DNA of 64,000 nucleotides from Polaribacter sp. NJDZ03 (GCF_019263805.1 NZ_CP079195.1:1777001-1841000); one strand, 5' to 3'; shown: positions 43,657-52,966, numbered from the stretch's first letter. Translations and numbers: made by a program. The notes: generated by a model from the sequence alone, not told the origin.

Positions 43657-43824
43657 TTAATTATCTAACGGTAAATGACTTACCTTATTTATATATTCTT
43701 TTTTTGCTGTAAAGACCCATAAAAATAAGACTACAAAAAAAGTAAAGAATATGATTAATGATATCATAGGATAAATCTCTATGCCGGTAATACTCTCTAG
43801 ATGTCCTTTTATAAATTTAAACAT
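43657..43824 (-). CDS. ccoQ: CcoQ-like small membrane protein (55 residues)
   Basis: A 55-residue frame between ccoNO and ccoP, too short for usual cut-offs. Translated, it starts MFKFIKGHLESITGIEIYPM, then the single membrane helix ISLIIFFTFFVVLFLWVF, then TAKKEYINKVSHLPLDN. This matches CcoQ/FixQ in length, single helix and the ending (W-hydrophobic-KK-Y-ndvs.LPLD). In Proteobacteria CcoQ stabilises the interaction of CcoP with the core. The ATG at 43824 lies five bases after the ccoNO stop, and the stop is 12 bases from ccoP. Confidence 0.85.
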   Translation of the reverse strand: MFKFIKGHLESITGIEIYPMISLIIFFTFFVVLFLWVFTAKKEYINKVSHLPLDN

Positions 43825-43829
43825 GTGGC

Positions 43830-46025
43830 TTATTTTTTAGCGGTTTTCTGTTCATCTTTTACTTTTATATCAGTTCCTAAACGTTGTATGTATGCTATTA
43901 CCGCTACAATTTCTCTGTTTCTCATTTCAATAAAAGCCTCTCCATTTTCTTCTGCATATTTTTTATCAGCTTCATAATTTTTTGCAAAATCTGGATCTGC
44001 ATATAAGTTTTGCTCAATCTCAGTTCCCTGATCTAACATGTGCTGTTGTGCATTTGCTATTTCTTCTTCTGAATAAGGAACCCCTAAAGTAACCATCACT
44101 TCCATTTTAGATTCAATATTAGATTTATCTAGCTCATCTGTAATTAACCATTTATAAGAAGGCATAATAGAACCTGGAGAAGTACTTTGTGGATCATACA
44201 TATGGTTTAAGTGCCAGCTATCTGAATATTTACCACCAATTCTATGTAAATCTGGTCCTGTACGTTTAGATCCCCATAAAAATGGATGATCATATACAAA
44301 TTCACCTGCCTTAGAATATTCACCATAACGTTCTACTTCACTTCTAAAAGGTCTTATCATTTGAGAGTGACAACCAACACAGCCTTCTCTAATATAAATA
44401 TCTCGTCCTTCTAACTCTAATGGTGTATAAGGTTTTACACTACTAATTGTAGGGATATTAGATTTTACTAATAAGGTAGGAATAATTTGAACAGCTCCTC
44501 CAATTAAAATAGCAATCGTTGCATAAATAGTTAATTTAATAGGTTTTCTTTCAATCCAAGTGTGCCATCCCTCTCCTTTAGTTCTGTGTTTAGGCACCAC
44601 TGTTAAAGCAGCTGCTTCTGCTAACTCATCTTCTACTTTACTACCAGCTCTTACTGTTAAAATAACATTGTAAAGCATTACAAATGCACCAATAATATAC
44701 ATACTACCACCAATAGCACGCATCCAATACATTGGTATAATTTCACTTACTGTTTCTAAAAAGTTACCATAAGTTAAAGATCCATCAGGATTAAACTGTT
44801 TCCACATAGAAGCTTGTACAAAACCTGCTACATACAATGGTAACGTGTATAAGATAATCCCTAAAGTACCAATCCAAAAGTGCACGTTTGCTAAAGCAAC
44901 AGAATATAATTTTGTTTTAAAAATTCTTGGTACCATCCAGTATAACATACCAAAAGTAAAGAAACCATTCCATGCTAATGCACCAACGTGAACGTGGGCA
45001 ATAATCCAATCACTATAATGTGCAATTGCATTTACATTTTTTAAAGATAACATTGGCCCCTCAAAAGTTGCCATACCATAACCGGTAATTGCAACAACCA
45101 TAAATTTTAAAACAGGATCTGTTCTTACTTTATCCCAAGCGCCTCTTAATGTTAACAAACCGTTTATCATACCACCCCAAGAAGGTGCTAATAACATTAT
45201 AGAAAATGCAACTCCTAAATTCTGAGCCCATTCTGGTAATGAAGTATATAATAAATGGTGAGGTCCTGCCCAGATATAAATAAATATTAAAGACCAAAAA
45301 TGTACAATAGACAATCTATAAGAATACACAGGTCTGTTGGCTGCTTTTGGTACAAAGTAATACATTAACCCTAAAAAAGGTGTGGTTAAGAAAAATGCTA
45401 CAGCATTATGTCCGTACCACCATTGTACTAAGGCATCTTGAACCCCTGCATACACAGAATATGATTTTAAAAAGGTAACAGGTAAAGCCAAACTATTAAA
45501 GATATGTAATACAGCAACCGTTACAAATGTTGCTAAATAAAACCAGATAGCTACATATAAATGACGTTGTCTTCTTTGTAAAATAGTCCAAATCATGTTT
45601 ACACCAAACACAACCCAAACCACAGCAATAGCAATATCTATTGGCCATTCTAACTCTGCATATTCTTTAGATGATGAGTAGCCTAAAGGTAATGTAATGG
45701 CTGCTGCAACTATAATTGCTTGCCAACCCCAGAAGTTAAAATTACTTAAAAAGTTACTAGCCATTCTTGCTTTTAACAAACGTTGAAGCGAATAATAAAC
45801 ACCTGCAAAAATTGCATTCCCTACAAAGGCAAAAATTACGGCATTGGTATGTAATGGTCTTAAACGCCCAAAACTTAGCCATGAAATCCCCTCTGTTAGC
45901 CCAGGGAACAAAAACATGTAAGCAAGCAATAAGCCCACTGTAAACCCTACTACACCCCAAAATAGGGTGGCATAGATAAATTTCTTTACGATCTTATTAT
46001 CGTAATAAAATTGCTGCATTTCCAT
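43830..46025 (-). CDS. ccoNO: cbb3 oxidase subunits I and II, fused (CcoN-CcoO)
   Basis: A 731-residue fusion of the catalytic and the mono-haem subunits. The CcoN part (about 1-480) has twelve helices. Its ligands are H59 (RPLHTNA), H206 in QWWYGHNAVAFF, Y250 (expected to be cross-linked to H206), H256 and H257 in WAGPHHLLY, and H344/H346 in AHVHVGALAWNG. The CcoO part starts with a helix at about 498-518 and carries one haem c: C549-V-G-C552-H553, with the family motif SQMIRPFRSEVERYGEYSKA. The fusion is usual in Bacteroidota; Proteobacteria have two genes. An alternative ATG is two codons downstream. It is preceded by ccoS after 10 bases. Confidence 0.96.
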   Translation of the reverse strand: MEMQQFYYDNKIVKKFIYATLFWGVVGFTVGLLLAYMFLFPGLTEGISWLSFGRLRPLHTNAVIFAFVGNAIFAGVYYSLQRLLKARMASNFLSNFNFWGWQAIIVAAAITLPLGYSSSKEYAELEWPIDIAIAVVWVVFGVNMIWTILQRRQRHLYVAIWFYLATFVTVAVLHIFNSLALPVTFLKSYSVYAGVQDALVQWWYGHNAVAFFLTTPFLGLMYYFVPKAANRPVYSYRLSIVHFWSLIFIYIWAGPHHLLYTSLPEWAQNLGVAFSIMLLAPSWGGMINGLLTLRGAWDKVRTDPVLKFMVVAITGYGMATFEGPMLSLKNVNAIAHYSDWIIAHVHVGALAWNGFFTFGMLYWMVPRIFKTKLYSVALANVHFWIGTLGIILYTLPLYVAGFVQASMWKQFNPDGSLTYGNFLETVSEIIPMYWMRAIGGSMYIIGAFVMLYNVILTVRAGSKVEDELAEAAALTVVPKHRTKGEGWHTWIERKPIKLTIYATIAILIGGAVQIIPTLLVKSNIPTISSVKPYTPLELEGRDIYIREGCVGCHSQMIRPFRSEVERYGEYSKAGEFVYDHPFLWGSKRTGPDLHRIGGKYSDSWHLNHMYDPQSTSPGSIMPSYKWLITDELDKSNIESKMEVMVTLGVPYSEEEIANAQQHMLDQGTEIEQNLYADPDFAKNYEADKKYAEENGEAFIEMRNREIVAVIAYIQRLGTDIKVKDEQKTAKK

Positions 46026-46035
46026 AATTTAATGT

Positions 46036-46212
46036 TTAGTCTTTAGTTGATTTTTCTTTTTTATCTTTTACTAATTCATCATCAAATAACATGCGCACAG
46101 ATGGAGTATAAGAATCGTCAAATTGCCCAGTTTTTACTGAATAAATAAATGCGATAAAAAATAAGATTGCTACTAGTATACTAATAGTTAGTAGTAGGTA
46201 TATTACGCTCAT
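46036..46212 (-). CDS. ccoS: cbb3 oxidase maturation protein CcoS
   Basis: A 58-residue protein with one N-terminal helix (VIYLLLTISILVAILFFIAF) followed by the conserved YSVKTGQFDDSYTPSVRMLF, which holds the usual GQFDD motif. CcoS is needed to load haem b or copper into CcoN. The longer frame to 46272 runs back across the promoter and Fnr box and is not a real N-terminus; ATG at 46212 gives the exact family start (MSVIYLLL). It is the first gene of the ccoS-NO-Q-P-G-fixH-tauE run. Confidence 0.93.
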   Translation of the reverse strand: MSVIYLLLTISILVAILFFIAFIYSVKTGQFDDSYTPSVRMLFDDELVKDKKEKSTKD

Positions 46213-46235
46213 ATCTTGCCTGATAATTGATTTGT

Positions 46236-46282
46236 CAAAAATAGTATTGGTCCGTTTCTTAAAACATGACAAATATCATGTT
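46236..46282 (-). promoter_or_regulatory. Fnr-type box and promoter of the cco operon
   Basis: AACATGA-N6-TCATGTT at 46263-46282 is a perfect inverted repeat with the TGA-N6-TCA core of Crp/Fnr sites. On the minus strand, TATTTTTG (TAnnTTTG) lies at 46236-46243, putting the transcription start near 46230 and the centre of the box near position -42, the class II activator position. It lies between hemN and ccoS. Confidence 0.75.
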
Positions 46283-46304
46283 TAGTAAATATCTTAATTT
46301 TTTG

Positions 46305-47675
46305 TTAAATAGTCATAGAAAATAACTGTGTTTTTGGCTTATTTTTTAAAAGATGCAAATCAAATGCCATACAAATGTTTCGTACATAAGGTCTTGCCTC
46401 TTCTGGTATTGATAAAGATTTTGATTTTACATCAATTTTAACCAATCCGTCTTGCTCCATTTCGCTTAACAATGCTAAATGTTCTTCAATATTATTGATG
46501 TTCATTGTTTTGTCTTCCCACGAAGTGGAAAAATGACACATAATATTTAAGATATGTTTTCTAATAACTCTATCTTCTTCAGATAAAAGGTGTCCTCTAA
46601 AAATTGGAATTTCTCCTTCGTTTACAATTTTCTGATATTCTTTTACTGTCTTTACATTTTGCGCAAATGCATACCAAGAATCGGAAATTGCAGACATTCC
46701 TAAACCAATCATTAGCTTTGTTTTATTGGCAGTATAGCCCATAAAATTCCTGTGCAATGTTTTGTTGATGGTGGCTTTATACAAACTATCGGTCTTTAGT
46801 GCAAAATGATCCATACCAATTTCTACATACCCTAACTCTGCAAAAAGTTCTTTCCCAATTTCATATAAGGCTCTTTTTTCATCATCTTTGGGTAAATCAT
46901 CTTCATTAAAACCTCTTTGCCCAACACCTTTTACCCAAGGTACGTGTGCGTAACTATAAAATGAAATTCTGTCTGGTTGTAATTCTTTTGTTTTGTTAAT
47001 GCTATAAATAACGTTTTCTTTGGTTTGGTGTGGTAATCCAAAAATTAAATCGTGACTGACAGAAGTATACCCAATTTCTCGAGACCATCTAGTCACCTGC
47101 TCTACAGCTTCAAAAGGCTGGACTCTATGAATTGCTTTTTGTACTTTTTCATTATAATCCTGCACACCAAAACTTACTCTTGTATAGCCTTCATCAAACA
47201 GCGTTTGTAATTGTTCTTTGGTAGTATTATTAGGATGTCCTTCAAAACTAAACTCTGCTTCTGGATGTTTTTTTGCAATTTCGAAAATGCCATCCATTAA
47301 ATATTTTAGGTTTTCTTTTGAGAAAAAAGTTGGAGTTCCACCTCCTAAATGCAATTCTTTTACAACCGGAACTTCATCTACCAAAGCCACATATAATTTC
47401 CATTCTTTTAAAACGGTATCTATATATTCATCTTCTACTTCATGACGTTTTGTAATGTGTTTATGACACGCACAAAACGTACACAAACTTTCACAAAAAG
47501 GTAAATGAATGTAAATACTTATTCCTTCGGATGCATTACTTTCTTTAAAAGAGGTTTGAAAAGACTGTATCCAATCTTGTTTATCTATTCCTGCTTTGTT
47601 CCAATAAGGCACAGTTGGATAACTGGTATATCTTGGTCCTGGAATGTTATATTTTTGTACTAGTGATTTTTTCAT
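46305..47675 (-). CDS. hemN: Oxygen-independent coproporphyrinogen III oxidase
   Basis: A 456-residue radical SAM enzyme that decarboxylates coproporphyrinogen III to protoporphyrinogen IX without oxygen. The HemN cluster motif is C61-E-S-L-C65-T-F-C68-A-C70 (CxxxCxxCxC) in YIHLPFCESLCTFCACHKHI. LHLGGGTPTFFS, SFGVQDYNEKVQKAIHR, SHDLIFGLPHQT and RISFYSYAHVPWVKGVGQRG follow, as in true HemN rather than HemW. Its length and C-terminal domain (about 370-456) also fit. It lies in the run ccoI-deoD-hemN, giving haem for the cbb3 oxidase under low oxygen. Confidence 0.93.
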   Translation of the reverse strand: MKKSLVQKYNIPGPRYTSYPTVPYWNKAGIDKQDWIQSFQTSFKESNASEGISIYIHLPFCESLCTFCACHKHITKRHEVEDEYIDTVLKEWKLYVALVDEVPVVKELHLGGGTPTFFSKENLKYLMDGIFEIAKKHPEAEFSFEGHPNNTTKEQLQTLFDEGYTRVSFGVQDYNEKVQKAIHRVQPFEAVEQVTRWSREIGYTSVSHDLIFGLPHQTKENVIYSINKTKELQPDRISFYSYAHVPWVKGVGQRGFNEDDLPKDDEKRALYEIGKELFAELGYVEIGMDHFALKTDSLYKATINKTLHRNFMGYTANKTKLMIGLGMSAISDSWYAFAQNVKTVKEYQKIVNEGEIPIFRGHLLSEEDRVIRKHILNIMCHFSTSWEDKTMNINNIEEHLALLSEMEQDGLVKIDVKSKSLSIPEEARPYVRNICMAFDLHLLKNKPKTQLFSMTI

Positions 47676-47686
47676 TTTAAATATTT

Positions 47687-48385
47687 TTAAGTAAGCTCTA
47701 AAGCAATTTCTATCATTTCCTTAAAGGTTTGTTCTCTCTCCTCTGCGGTAGTTCTTTCTTTGGTAACCAAACTATCAGAAATAGTTAAAATAGACAATGC
47801 GTTTACATTGTGTTTTGCTGCTACCGTGTATAAACCAGCAGTTTCCATTTCTACACATAAAACACCATAATCTGCCCATTTTTTATAACTATCAAATTCA
47901 TCTGCATAAAATTCATCTGAACTTAAAACCCCTCCAGCATTTACAGTTATATTTTTTTCTTTTGCAACTTCTACTGCTTTCTGAAATAATTTAAAGCTCG
48001 CAGTTGGTGCATAATCTGCTCCGTTAAAACGAATGGTATTTAAACACGAATTGGTAGAAGCTGACATTGCCAAAACAATATCTCTTATTTTTACATCTTT
48101 CTGATAAGAGCCTGCAGAACCAACTCTAATTAGGTTTTTTACACCATATTCTGTAATTAATTCTGTAGCATAAATTAGGGTAGATGGTATGCCCATTCCC
48201 GTTCCTTGCACAGATACCTTTTTACCATTATAAGTACCTGTAAAACCTAACATACCTCTCACATCATTGTATTGCTTAACATCTTTCAAAAAAGTATCTG
48301 CAATCCATTTGGCTCTCATAGGATCTCCAGGCAACAAAACTGTTGCTGCTATTTCTCCTTTTTTTGCTTCGATATGAACACTCAT
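47687..48385 (-). CDS. deoD: Purine-nucleoside phosphorylase DeoD
   Basis: Reversibly cleaves purine (2'-deoxy)ribonucleosides with phosphate, a salvage reaction. The 232-residue hexameric type is recognised by [20 protein letters not shown] (H4 and the phosphate-binding G/D), [62 protein letters not shown] and ILTISDSLV. The ATG at 48385 lies two bases after the ccoI stop; the longer frame is overlap with ccoI. A salvage enzyme between an oxidase copper pump and hemN is unusual, but the tight gaps (2 and 11 bases) indicate one transcript. Confidence 0.93.
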   Translation of the reverse strand: MSVHIEAKKGEIAATVLLPGDPMRAKWIADTFLKDVKQYNDVRGMLGFTGTYNGKKVSVQGTGMGIPSTLIYATELITEYGVKNLIRVGSAGSYQKDVKIRDIVLAMSASTNSCLNTIRFNGADYAPTASFKLFQKAVEVAKEKNITVNAGGVLSSDEFYADEFDSYKKWADYGVLCVEMETAGLYTVAAKHNVNALSILTISDSLVTKERTTAEEREQTFKEMIEIALELT

Positions 48386-48387
48386 AA

Positions 48388-50763
48388 TTATTTTATTTTG
48401 TTTCCGATTAAATTGGTAGAGATTGTTGTAAAAACCACAATACTGATAGAACTTAAAGGCATTAAAATCGCTGCCATTACTGGTATTAATTGTCCCGTTA
48501 CAGCAAAATACAATCCTATTACATTGTAACATAGAGACAGTATAAAACTGTATTTGATAACTTTAATAGCTTTTTTTGAAGCCAATATATAAACTCCTAT
48601 TTTATTAAATTTTGATGCATCTAAAATTCCGTCACAAGCTGGAGAAAACACATTAATATTTTCTGACAACGCAATACCAACATCACTTTTTGCCAAAGCA
48701 CCTGCATCATTTAAACCATCTCCAATCATCATTACTTTTTGATGTTTTTGCTGAAGATCTGCAACGACTTCTAATTTATCTTCTGGTTTTTGGTTAAATA
48801 ATAAATGGGTGCCTTCTGGTAGATTATCTTCTAAATAAACTCTTTCACCTTCATTATCTCCAGAAACAACTGATAATTGATATGCTACTTTTAAAGAAGT
48901 AAATAAGTCTTTTACACCTTCTCTATAAGAATTTTTAAAGACAAACTTCCCTTTATAAACCTCATTAAAACTAACATATACAGCAGTATCTAAAGCAGAG
49001 ATATCTGTATTATCATTAACAAAAGAAGAAGAACCTAACTTTAATTTTACATCTTTACAACTTACTTCAATACCTTTTCCTACAATTTCTTTAAAATTAG
49101 AAATAGCAAGTACCTCTACCTCTCCTAAACTATCATACAAAGTTCTACTTAACGGATGATTAGAAGCTCTTAAAGAACTTTTTAAAACACTTTTCTCTTG
49201 ATTATTTAACTCAATTCCATCATAAGAAATCGTATTTTCTTTATGTGTGGTTAATGTACCTGTTTTATCAAAAATAATAGAATCTATGGCTGCCAACTGC
49301 TCTACAACAGTTGCATTTTTTAAATAAAATTTTTCCTTCCCAAAAATGCGTAACATATTACCTAAGGCAAATGGAGCTGCTAAAGCAATTGCACAAGGAC
49401 ACGCTATAATTAAAACCGCAGTAAATACGTTTAAAGCTTTACTAGCATCAAAAAATAACCAAAATGTGGTTGATAACAAAGCAACCGATAATACTATGAT
49501 GGTAAAATTCTTACTAATTTTATCTGTAATTGTCTTAAAATGAGATTGATTATCTTTGTTAAACACATCATTGCTCCATAATTGCGTTAAGTAACTTTGA
49601 GAAACAGAGGCTAAAACTTCCATTTCTATGATTCCTGAAAGTTGTTTACCACCAGCAAATAATTTATCGCCAGATTTTTTAGAAACTGGTTCCGCTTCTC
49701 CGGTAACAAAACTATAATCTATATCTGCAGTTCCGTTGATAAGAATACCATCTGTAGGAATTAATTCTTGGTTTCTAATAAGTAATCTGTCTCCTTTTAC
49801 AATATCATAAATAGCAACATTTTCTTCTTTTCCGTCCTTAGAAACACGGGTAACTGCAATAGGAAAATAGGATTTATAATCTCGCTCAAAAGACAAAAAA
49901 TTGTACGTTTTCTGCTGAAAAAACTTCCCTAATAAAAGGAAGAATACCAAGCCTGTTAAACTGTCAAAGAAACCTGTACCGAGGTCTAAAATAATTTCTA
50001 CAGTACTTCTAATAAATAGTACAAGAATACCCAATGCAATAGGAACATCAATATTTAATATTTTAGAACGTAAGCCCTTAAAAGCAGATATAAAATATCC
50101 TTGACCGGCATAAAAAACAACTGGTAATGAAAAAGCAAACATTAACCATCTAAAGATATGTTTGTACTTTTCTATCCAAAAACCATCTACTTCAAAATAT
50201 TCTGGAAAGGAAAGAAACATCACATTTCCAAAAGCAAAACCTGCAATTCCTAATTTATAAATAAGACTTCTATCTACTGCTTTTTTTCCACCTTCATAAT
50301 CATCTAAACTAATGTAGGGTTCATAACCAATAGAACTTAATAAAAGTACAATTTCTTTTAAAGATGTTTTATCTGAATTAAATGTAACTCTTACTTTTTT
50401 CTTTGGAAAATCTACTTGAGATGTAGAAATTTTAGGATTTAATTTATTTAAATTTTCCAACACCCAAATACAAGAACTACAGTGAATATGCGGAATATAA
50501 AGCGTCGCTATTTGTGTATTACCATCATTAAAGTCTAATAACTTTTCAGCGATTTCTATATTCTCTAAAAAGTCGTATTTCCCTTTAATTTCGGTAGGAA
50601 TTGCCCCTGGATTGTCTTGAAAATTGTAATAACAAGTTAAATCATTTTCAGAAAAAATTTCATAAACAGTTTTACAACCATTGCAACAGAAACTCTTTTC
50701 ATCGAACTTAATTAAATTATCATCACAAGAATCACCACAGTGATAACATTGTGTAGATTTCAT
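48388..50763 (-). CDS. ccoI: Cu+ P-type ATPase CcoI (FixI) for cbb3 oxidase assembly
   Basis: A 791-residue copper pump that exports Cu+ toward cbb3 oxidase assembly. The N-terminus has a cysteine-rich zinc/copper domain ([10 protein letters not shown] and [11 protein letters not shown]). An HMA domain follows with C95-S-S-C98, then the first membrane helices. The pump core shows FVTGEAEPV (actuator), [15 protein letters not shown] (CPC in helix 6), [11 protein letters not shown] (phosphorylated aspartate), SNHPLSR (HP nucleotide site) and [20 protein letters not shown]. This corresponds to CcoI/CtpA-type rather than CopA detoxification pumps, supported by the oxidase context. It is the first gene of ccoI-deoD-hemN, divergent from the Crp/Fnr gene. 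Confidence 0.95.
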   Translation of the reverse strand: MKSTQCYHCGDSCDDNLIKFDEKSFCCNGCKTVYEIFSENDLTCYYNFQDNPGAIPTEIKGKYDFLENIEIAEKLLDFNDGNTQIATLYIPHIHCSSCIWVLENLNKLNPKISTSQVDFPKKKVRVTFNSDKTSLKEIVLLLSSIGYEPYISLDDYEGGKKAVDRSLIYKLGIAGFAFGNVMFLSFPEYFEVDGFWIEKYKHIFRWLMFAFSLPVVFYAGQGYFISAFKGLRSKILNIDVPIALGILVLFIRSTVEIILDLGTGFFDSLTGLVFFLLLGKFFQQKTYNFLSFERDYKSYFPIAVTRVSKDGKEENVAIYDIVKGDRLLIRNQELIPTDGILINGTADIDYSFVTGEAEPVSKKSGDKLFAGGKQLSGIIEMEVLASVSQSYLTQLWSNDVFNKDNQSHFKTITDKISKNFTIIVLSVALLSTTFWLFFDASKALNVFTAVLIIACPCAIALAAPFALGNMLRIFGKEKFYLKNATVVEQLAAIDSIIFDKTGTLTTHKENTISYDGIELNNQEKSVLKSSLRASNHPLSRTLYDSLGEVEVLAISNFKEIVGKGIEVSCKDVKLKLGSSSFVNDNTDISALDTAVYVSFNEVYKGKFVFKNSYREGVKDLFTSLKVAYQLSVVSGDNEGERVYLEDNLPEGTHLLFNQKPEDKLEVVADLQQKHQKVMMIGDGLNDAGALAKSDVGIALSENINVFSPACDGILDASKFNKIGVYILASKKAIKVIKYSFILSLCYNVIGLYFAVTGQLIPVMAAILMPLSSISIVVFTTISTNLIGNKIK

Positions 50764-50783
50764 ATTTACTCTTTTGCCTTTTG

Positions 50784-50844
50784 CAAATTTACAATAAGAA
50801 TCATGCTTTAGAACATGATATATATCACATTTTTAATATCTTTG
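50784..50844. promoter_or_regulatory. Divergent ccoI / fnr promoters sharing one Fnr-type box
   Basis: AACATGA-N6-TCACATT at 50812-50831 is an imperfect TGA-N6-TCA palindrome. Toward ccoI, the minus strand carries TAAATTTG at 50784-50791, placing the box about 43 bases upstream of the transcription start. Toward the regulator gene, TATCTTTG at 50837-50844 places the box about 28 bases upstream, over the -33 region. One bound dimer could therefore activate ccoI and repress the regulator. Confidence 0.7.
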
Positions 50845-50867
50845 ACTCTCAAATACCATTAGTCATT

Positions 50868-51554
50868 ATGAGTAAATGCGAGCAATGTATTATTCGTCAA
50901 TTTAATTCCTTACAACACTTAACTAAAGAAGAACTGGTTAAGATATCTAACTGCAAAACATCTAAAGTTATAAAAAAGGGAGAGGCTATTTTTGAAGAAG
51001 GAGAGCGATTAAAAGGTGTTTTCTGCATTAAAGATGGTGTTTGTAAGGTTTCTAAAATGAGTGAAAATGGTAGAAATCAAATTATTAGTTTGGTAACCAA
51101 AGGTGATTTATTAGGAGAAAGAAGTTTAATCTCTGACGAAGTATCTAACCTTAAAGCAGTTGCTTTAAACGACATGGAAGTCTGTTTTATTCCTAAAGAA
51201 GAAATTTTAAAGGATTTATCTAAAAACCCAAACTTTACAATGAATGTGCTTAAAGACATGGCTCAAACCTTAAAGCAAGCTGATAATGTTATTGTAGATA
51301 TGGCTCAAAAAACAGTAAAGCAACGTTTGGCTGAAACACTTTTAAATCTACATAAAAAGTTTGGTACAAATGCAGACGGATCTATAAATATTCACCTTTC
51401 TAGAGAAGATATTGCCAACATTATAGGAACAGCAACAGAGTCTGCTATTCGCTTATTATCTGAATTAAAAAAGAAGAAAATTATTGAGTTTAAAGGAAAG
51501 GATATTTCAATATTAAATAGTATTGAATTAGACAAAATTGCTCAAGGATTCTAA
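50868..51554 (+). CDS. Crp/Fnr-family transcriptional regulator
   Basis: A 228-residue regulator with an N-terminal cNMP-like beta barrel (GEAIFEEGERLKGVFCIKDG; LVTKGDLLGERSLISDE), a long dimer helix and a C-terminal winged HTH (LSREDIANIIGTATESAIRL at 178-197). E191 and R195 in the recognition helix correspond to residues that read TGA half-sites in Fnr. The N-terminus has C4-E-Q-C7 but no third cysteine at the E. coli Fnr spacing; other cysteines are C29, C53, C59 and C106. Whether it binds Fe-S, haem or nothing is open. ATG at 50868 fits the family and the promoter; the frame upstream crosses the binding site. Confidence 0.88.
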   Translation: MSKCEQCIIRQFNSLQHLTKEELVKISNCKTSKVIKKGEAIFEEGERLKGVFCIKDGVCKVSKMSENGRNQIISLVTKGDLLGERSLISDEVSNLKAVALNDMEVCFIPKEEILKDLSKNPNFTMNVLKDMAQTLKQADNVIVDMAQKTVKQRLAETLLNLHKKFGTNADGSINIHLSREDIANIIGTATESAIRLLSELKKKKIIEFKGKDISILNSIELDKIAQGF

Positions 51555-51580
51555 AACAAAAATACTTTATTATCATATTT

Positions 51581-51612
51581 TAAAAAGGTGCATTCAACAA
51601 TGCGCCTTTTTT
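51581..51612 (+). terminator. Terminator of the Crp/Fnr gene
   Basis: AAAAAGGTGCATT and AATGCGCCTTTTTT pair (one G-T pair) around a short loop and run into Ts. Confidence 0.8.
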
Positions 51613-51735
51613 CGTTTTTACAGCAAGCTGATGGAATGAAAATAAATAATTGAGCCATAGATTAACATGGATCAACACAAAAAGTTGTGGAGTAAAATAA
51701 AAAGGAAGAACTTTGACTTTTAAATTACTTCTATT

Positions 51736-52086
51736 TTGGATACTTCAATTGAGCTTATTAAATTATTACTACCAGAAATACTTGTTAACTATTTTAAACT
51801 TACCAAACACGAAGTTAAAAATGAAGAACTCCATTTCTATTTCACTGAGTTAAACACAATTCCTGAAGAATTTAAAACACTTAAATTAAGCTCTAAAGGA
51901 TTTTTTCCAGAAGCCACTATTCAAGATTTTCCTATTCGAGGTAAAAACGTTTTTCTACATGTTATTAGAAGGCGTTGGATTGATGATAATTCTAAAAAAT
52001 TAGTGATAAGAGATTGGCAGTTAGTAGCAAAAGGCACTAGAATTACTAGTGAATTTGCTGCTTTTTTAAAACAAATCAGTCTGTAA
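51736..52086 (+). CDS. ISAon1-type transposase N-terminal ORF (outer copy)
   Basis: A 116-residue frame giving the N-terminal zinc-finger-like/HTH part of the transposase (ELIKLLLPEILVNYFKLTKH, TIQDFPIRGKNVFLHVIRRR). It begins at a TTG 67 bases inside the left end. The downstream ORF is in the +1 frame and overlaps it from 52070 to 52086. The gene copy here is intact, but its partner ORF is interrupted by the inner element. It may still be expressed and could act as a DNA-binding inhibitor of the intact inner transposase. Confidence 0.8.
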   Translation: MDTSIELIKLLLPEILVNYFKLTKHEVKNEELHFYFTELNTIPEEFKTLKLSSKGFFPEATIQDFPIRGKNVFLHVIRRRWIDDNSKKLVIRDWQLVAKGTRITSEFAAFLKQISL

Positions 52087-52213
52087 TAATGCTACAAGTA
52101 CATCTGTTGTAGCAACCTTTTACGGAGTAAGCCCTAGAAACTTACAGAGACAATACAAAGATTATTTAAGTGATTTTAAGCAATGGAACCAAAAACCACA
52201 TGCTGAACAATGG

Positions 52214-52548
52214 TTGCTTTTTCCTGAAAATACTGGAAGCTATCTTTCCATAGATGAAACAGCATTTTCTAATGGAGATTTATATACTATCGTGACTAAT
52301 AAAAATGCGAATGGAAAAAAAGGTGCTTTACTGGCCATGATTAAAGGCACTAAAGCAGAAGATGTTATTAGAATCCTTAATAAAATCTCTTTAAAACAAC
52401 GAAAAAAAGTAAAAGAAGTAACCTTAGACATGGCAGCAAACATGGGGTTAATCGTTAAAAAATCATTTCCAAAAGCAGTACTAGTTATAGATCGATTTCA
52501 TGTGCAAAAATTAGCTTTAGATGCTTTGCAAGAAATTAGAATTAAACA
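52214..52548 (+). pseudogene. 5' part of the interrupted transposase (outer copy)
   Basis: The catalytic ORF of the outer element, open from 52070 and disrupted at 52548 where the inner copy inserted after ...QEIRIK. It contains the first catalytic aspartate (YLSIDETAFSNG) and VLVIDRFHVQKL with the second, but lacks the glutamate part, which lies at 53991-54504. At the junction the frame runs on 18 codons into the inner element's left end and stops at 52603. It cannot make an active transposase. Confidence 0.88.
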
Positions 52549-52615
52549 GGATCAACACAAAAAGTTGTGGAGTAAAATAAAAAGGAAGAACTTTGACTTT
52601 TAAATTACTTCTATT

Positions 52616-52966
52616 TTGGATACTTCAATTGAGCTTATTAAATTATTACTACCAGAAATACTTGTTAACTATTTTAAACTTACCAAACACGAAGTTAAAA
52701 ATGAAGAACTCCATTTCTATTTCACTGAGTTAAACACAATTCCTGAAGAATTTAAAACACTTAAATTAAGCTCTAAAGGATTTTTTCCAGAAGCCACTAT
52801 TCAAGATTTTCCTATTCGAGGTAAAAACGTTTTTCTACATGTTATTAGAAGGCGTTGGATTGATGATAATTCTAAAAAATTAGTGATAAGAGATTGGCAG
52901 TTAGTAGCAAAAGGCACTAGAATTACTAGTGAATTTGCTGCTTTTTTAAAACAAATCAGTCTGTAA
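52616..52966 (+). CDS. ISAon1-type transposase N-terminal ORF (inner copy)
   Basis: Identical in protein sequence to the 116-residue ORF of the outer copy. In this element the downstream catalytic ORF is whole, so the pair can produce an active transposase. The two frames overlap at 52950-52966 in a +1 relation: the upstream reading AAA CAA ATC AGT CTG TAA must shift by one base to enter the catalytic frame. A +1 ribosomal shift near the stop, or polymerase slippage at the preceding A run, would fuse them; this is inference. Confidence 0.82.
   Translation: MDTSIELIKLLLPEILVNYFKLTKHEVKNEELHFYFTELNTIPEEFKTLKLSSKGFFPEATIQDFPIRGKNVFLHVIRRRWIDDNSKKLVIRDWQLVAKGTRITSEFAAFLKQISL

Noticed and set aside
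52063..52069. T TTT TTA slippery sequence as the transposase frameshift site
   Set aside because: It is in the right phase for -1 slippage, but the catalytic ORF needs +1, and the -1 frame meets a stop codon soon after.
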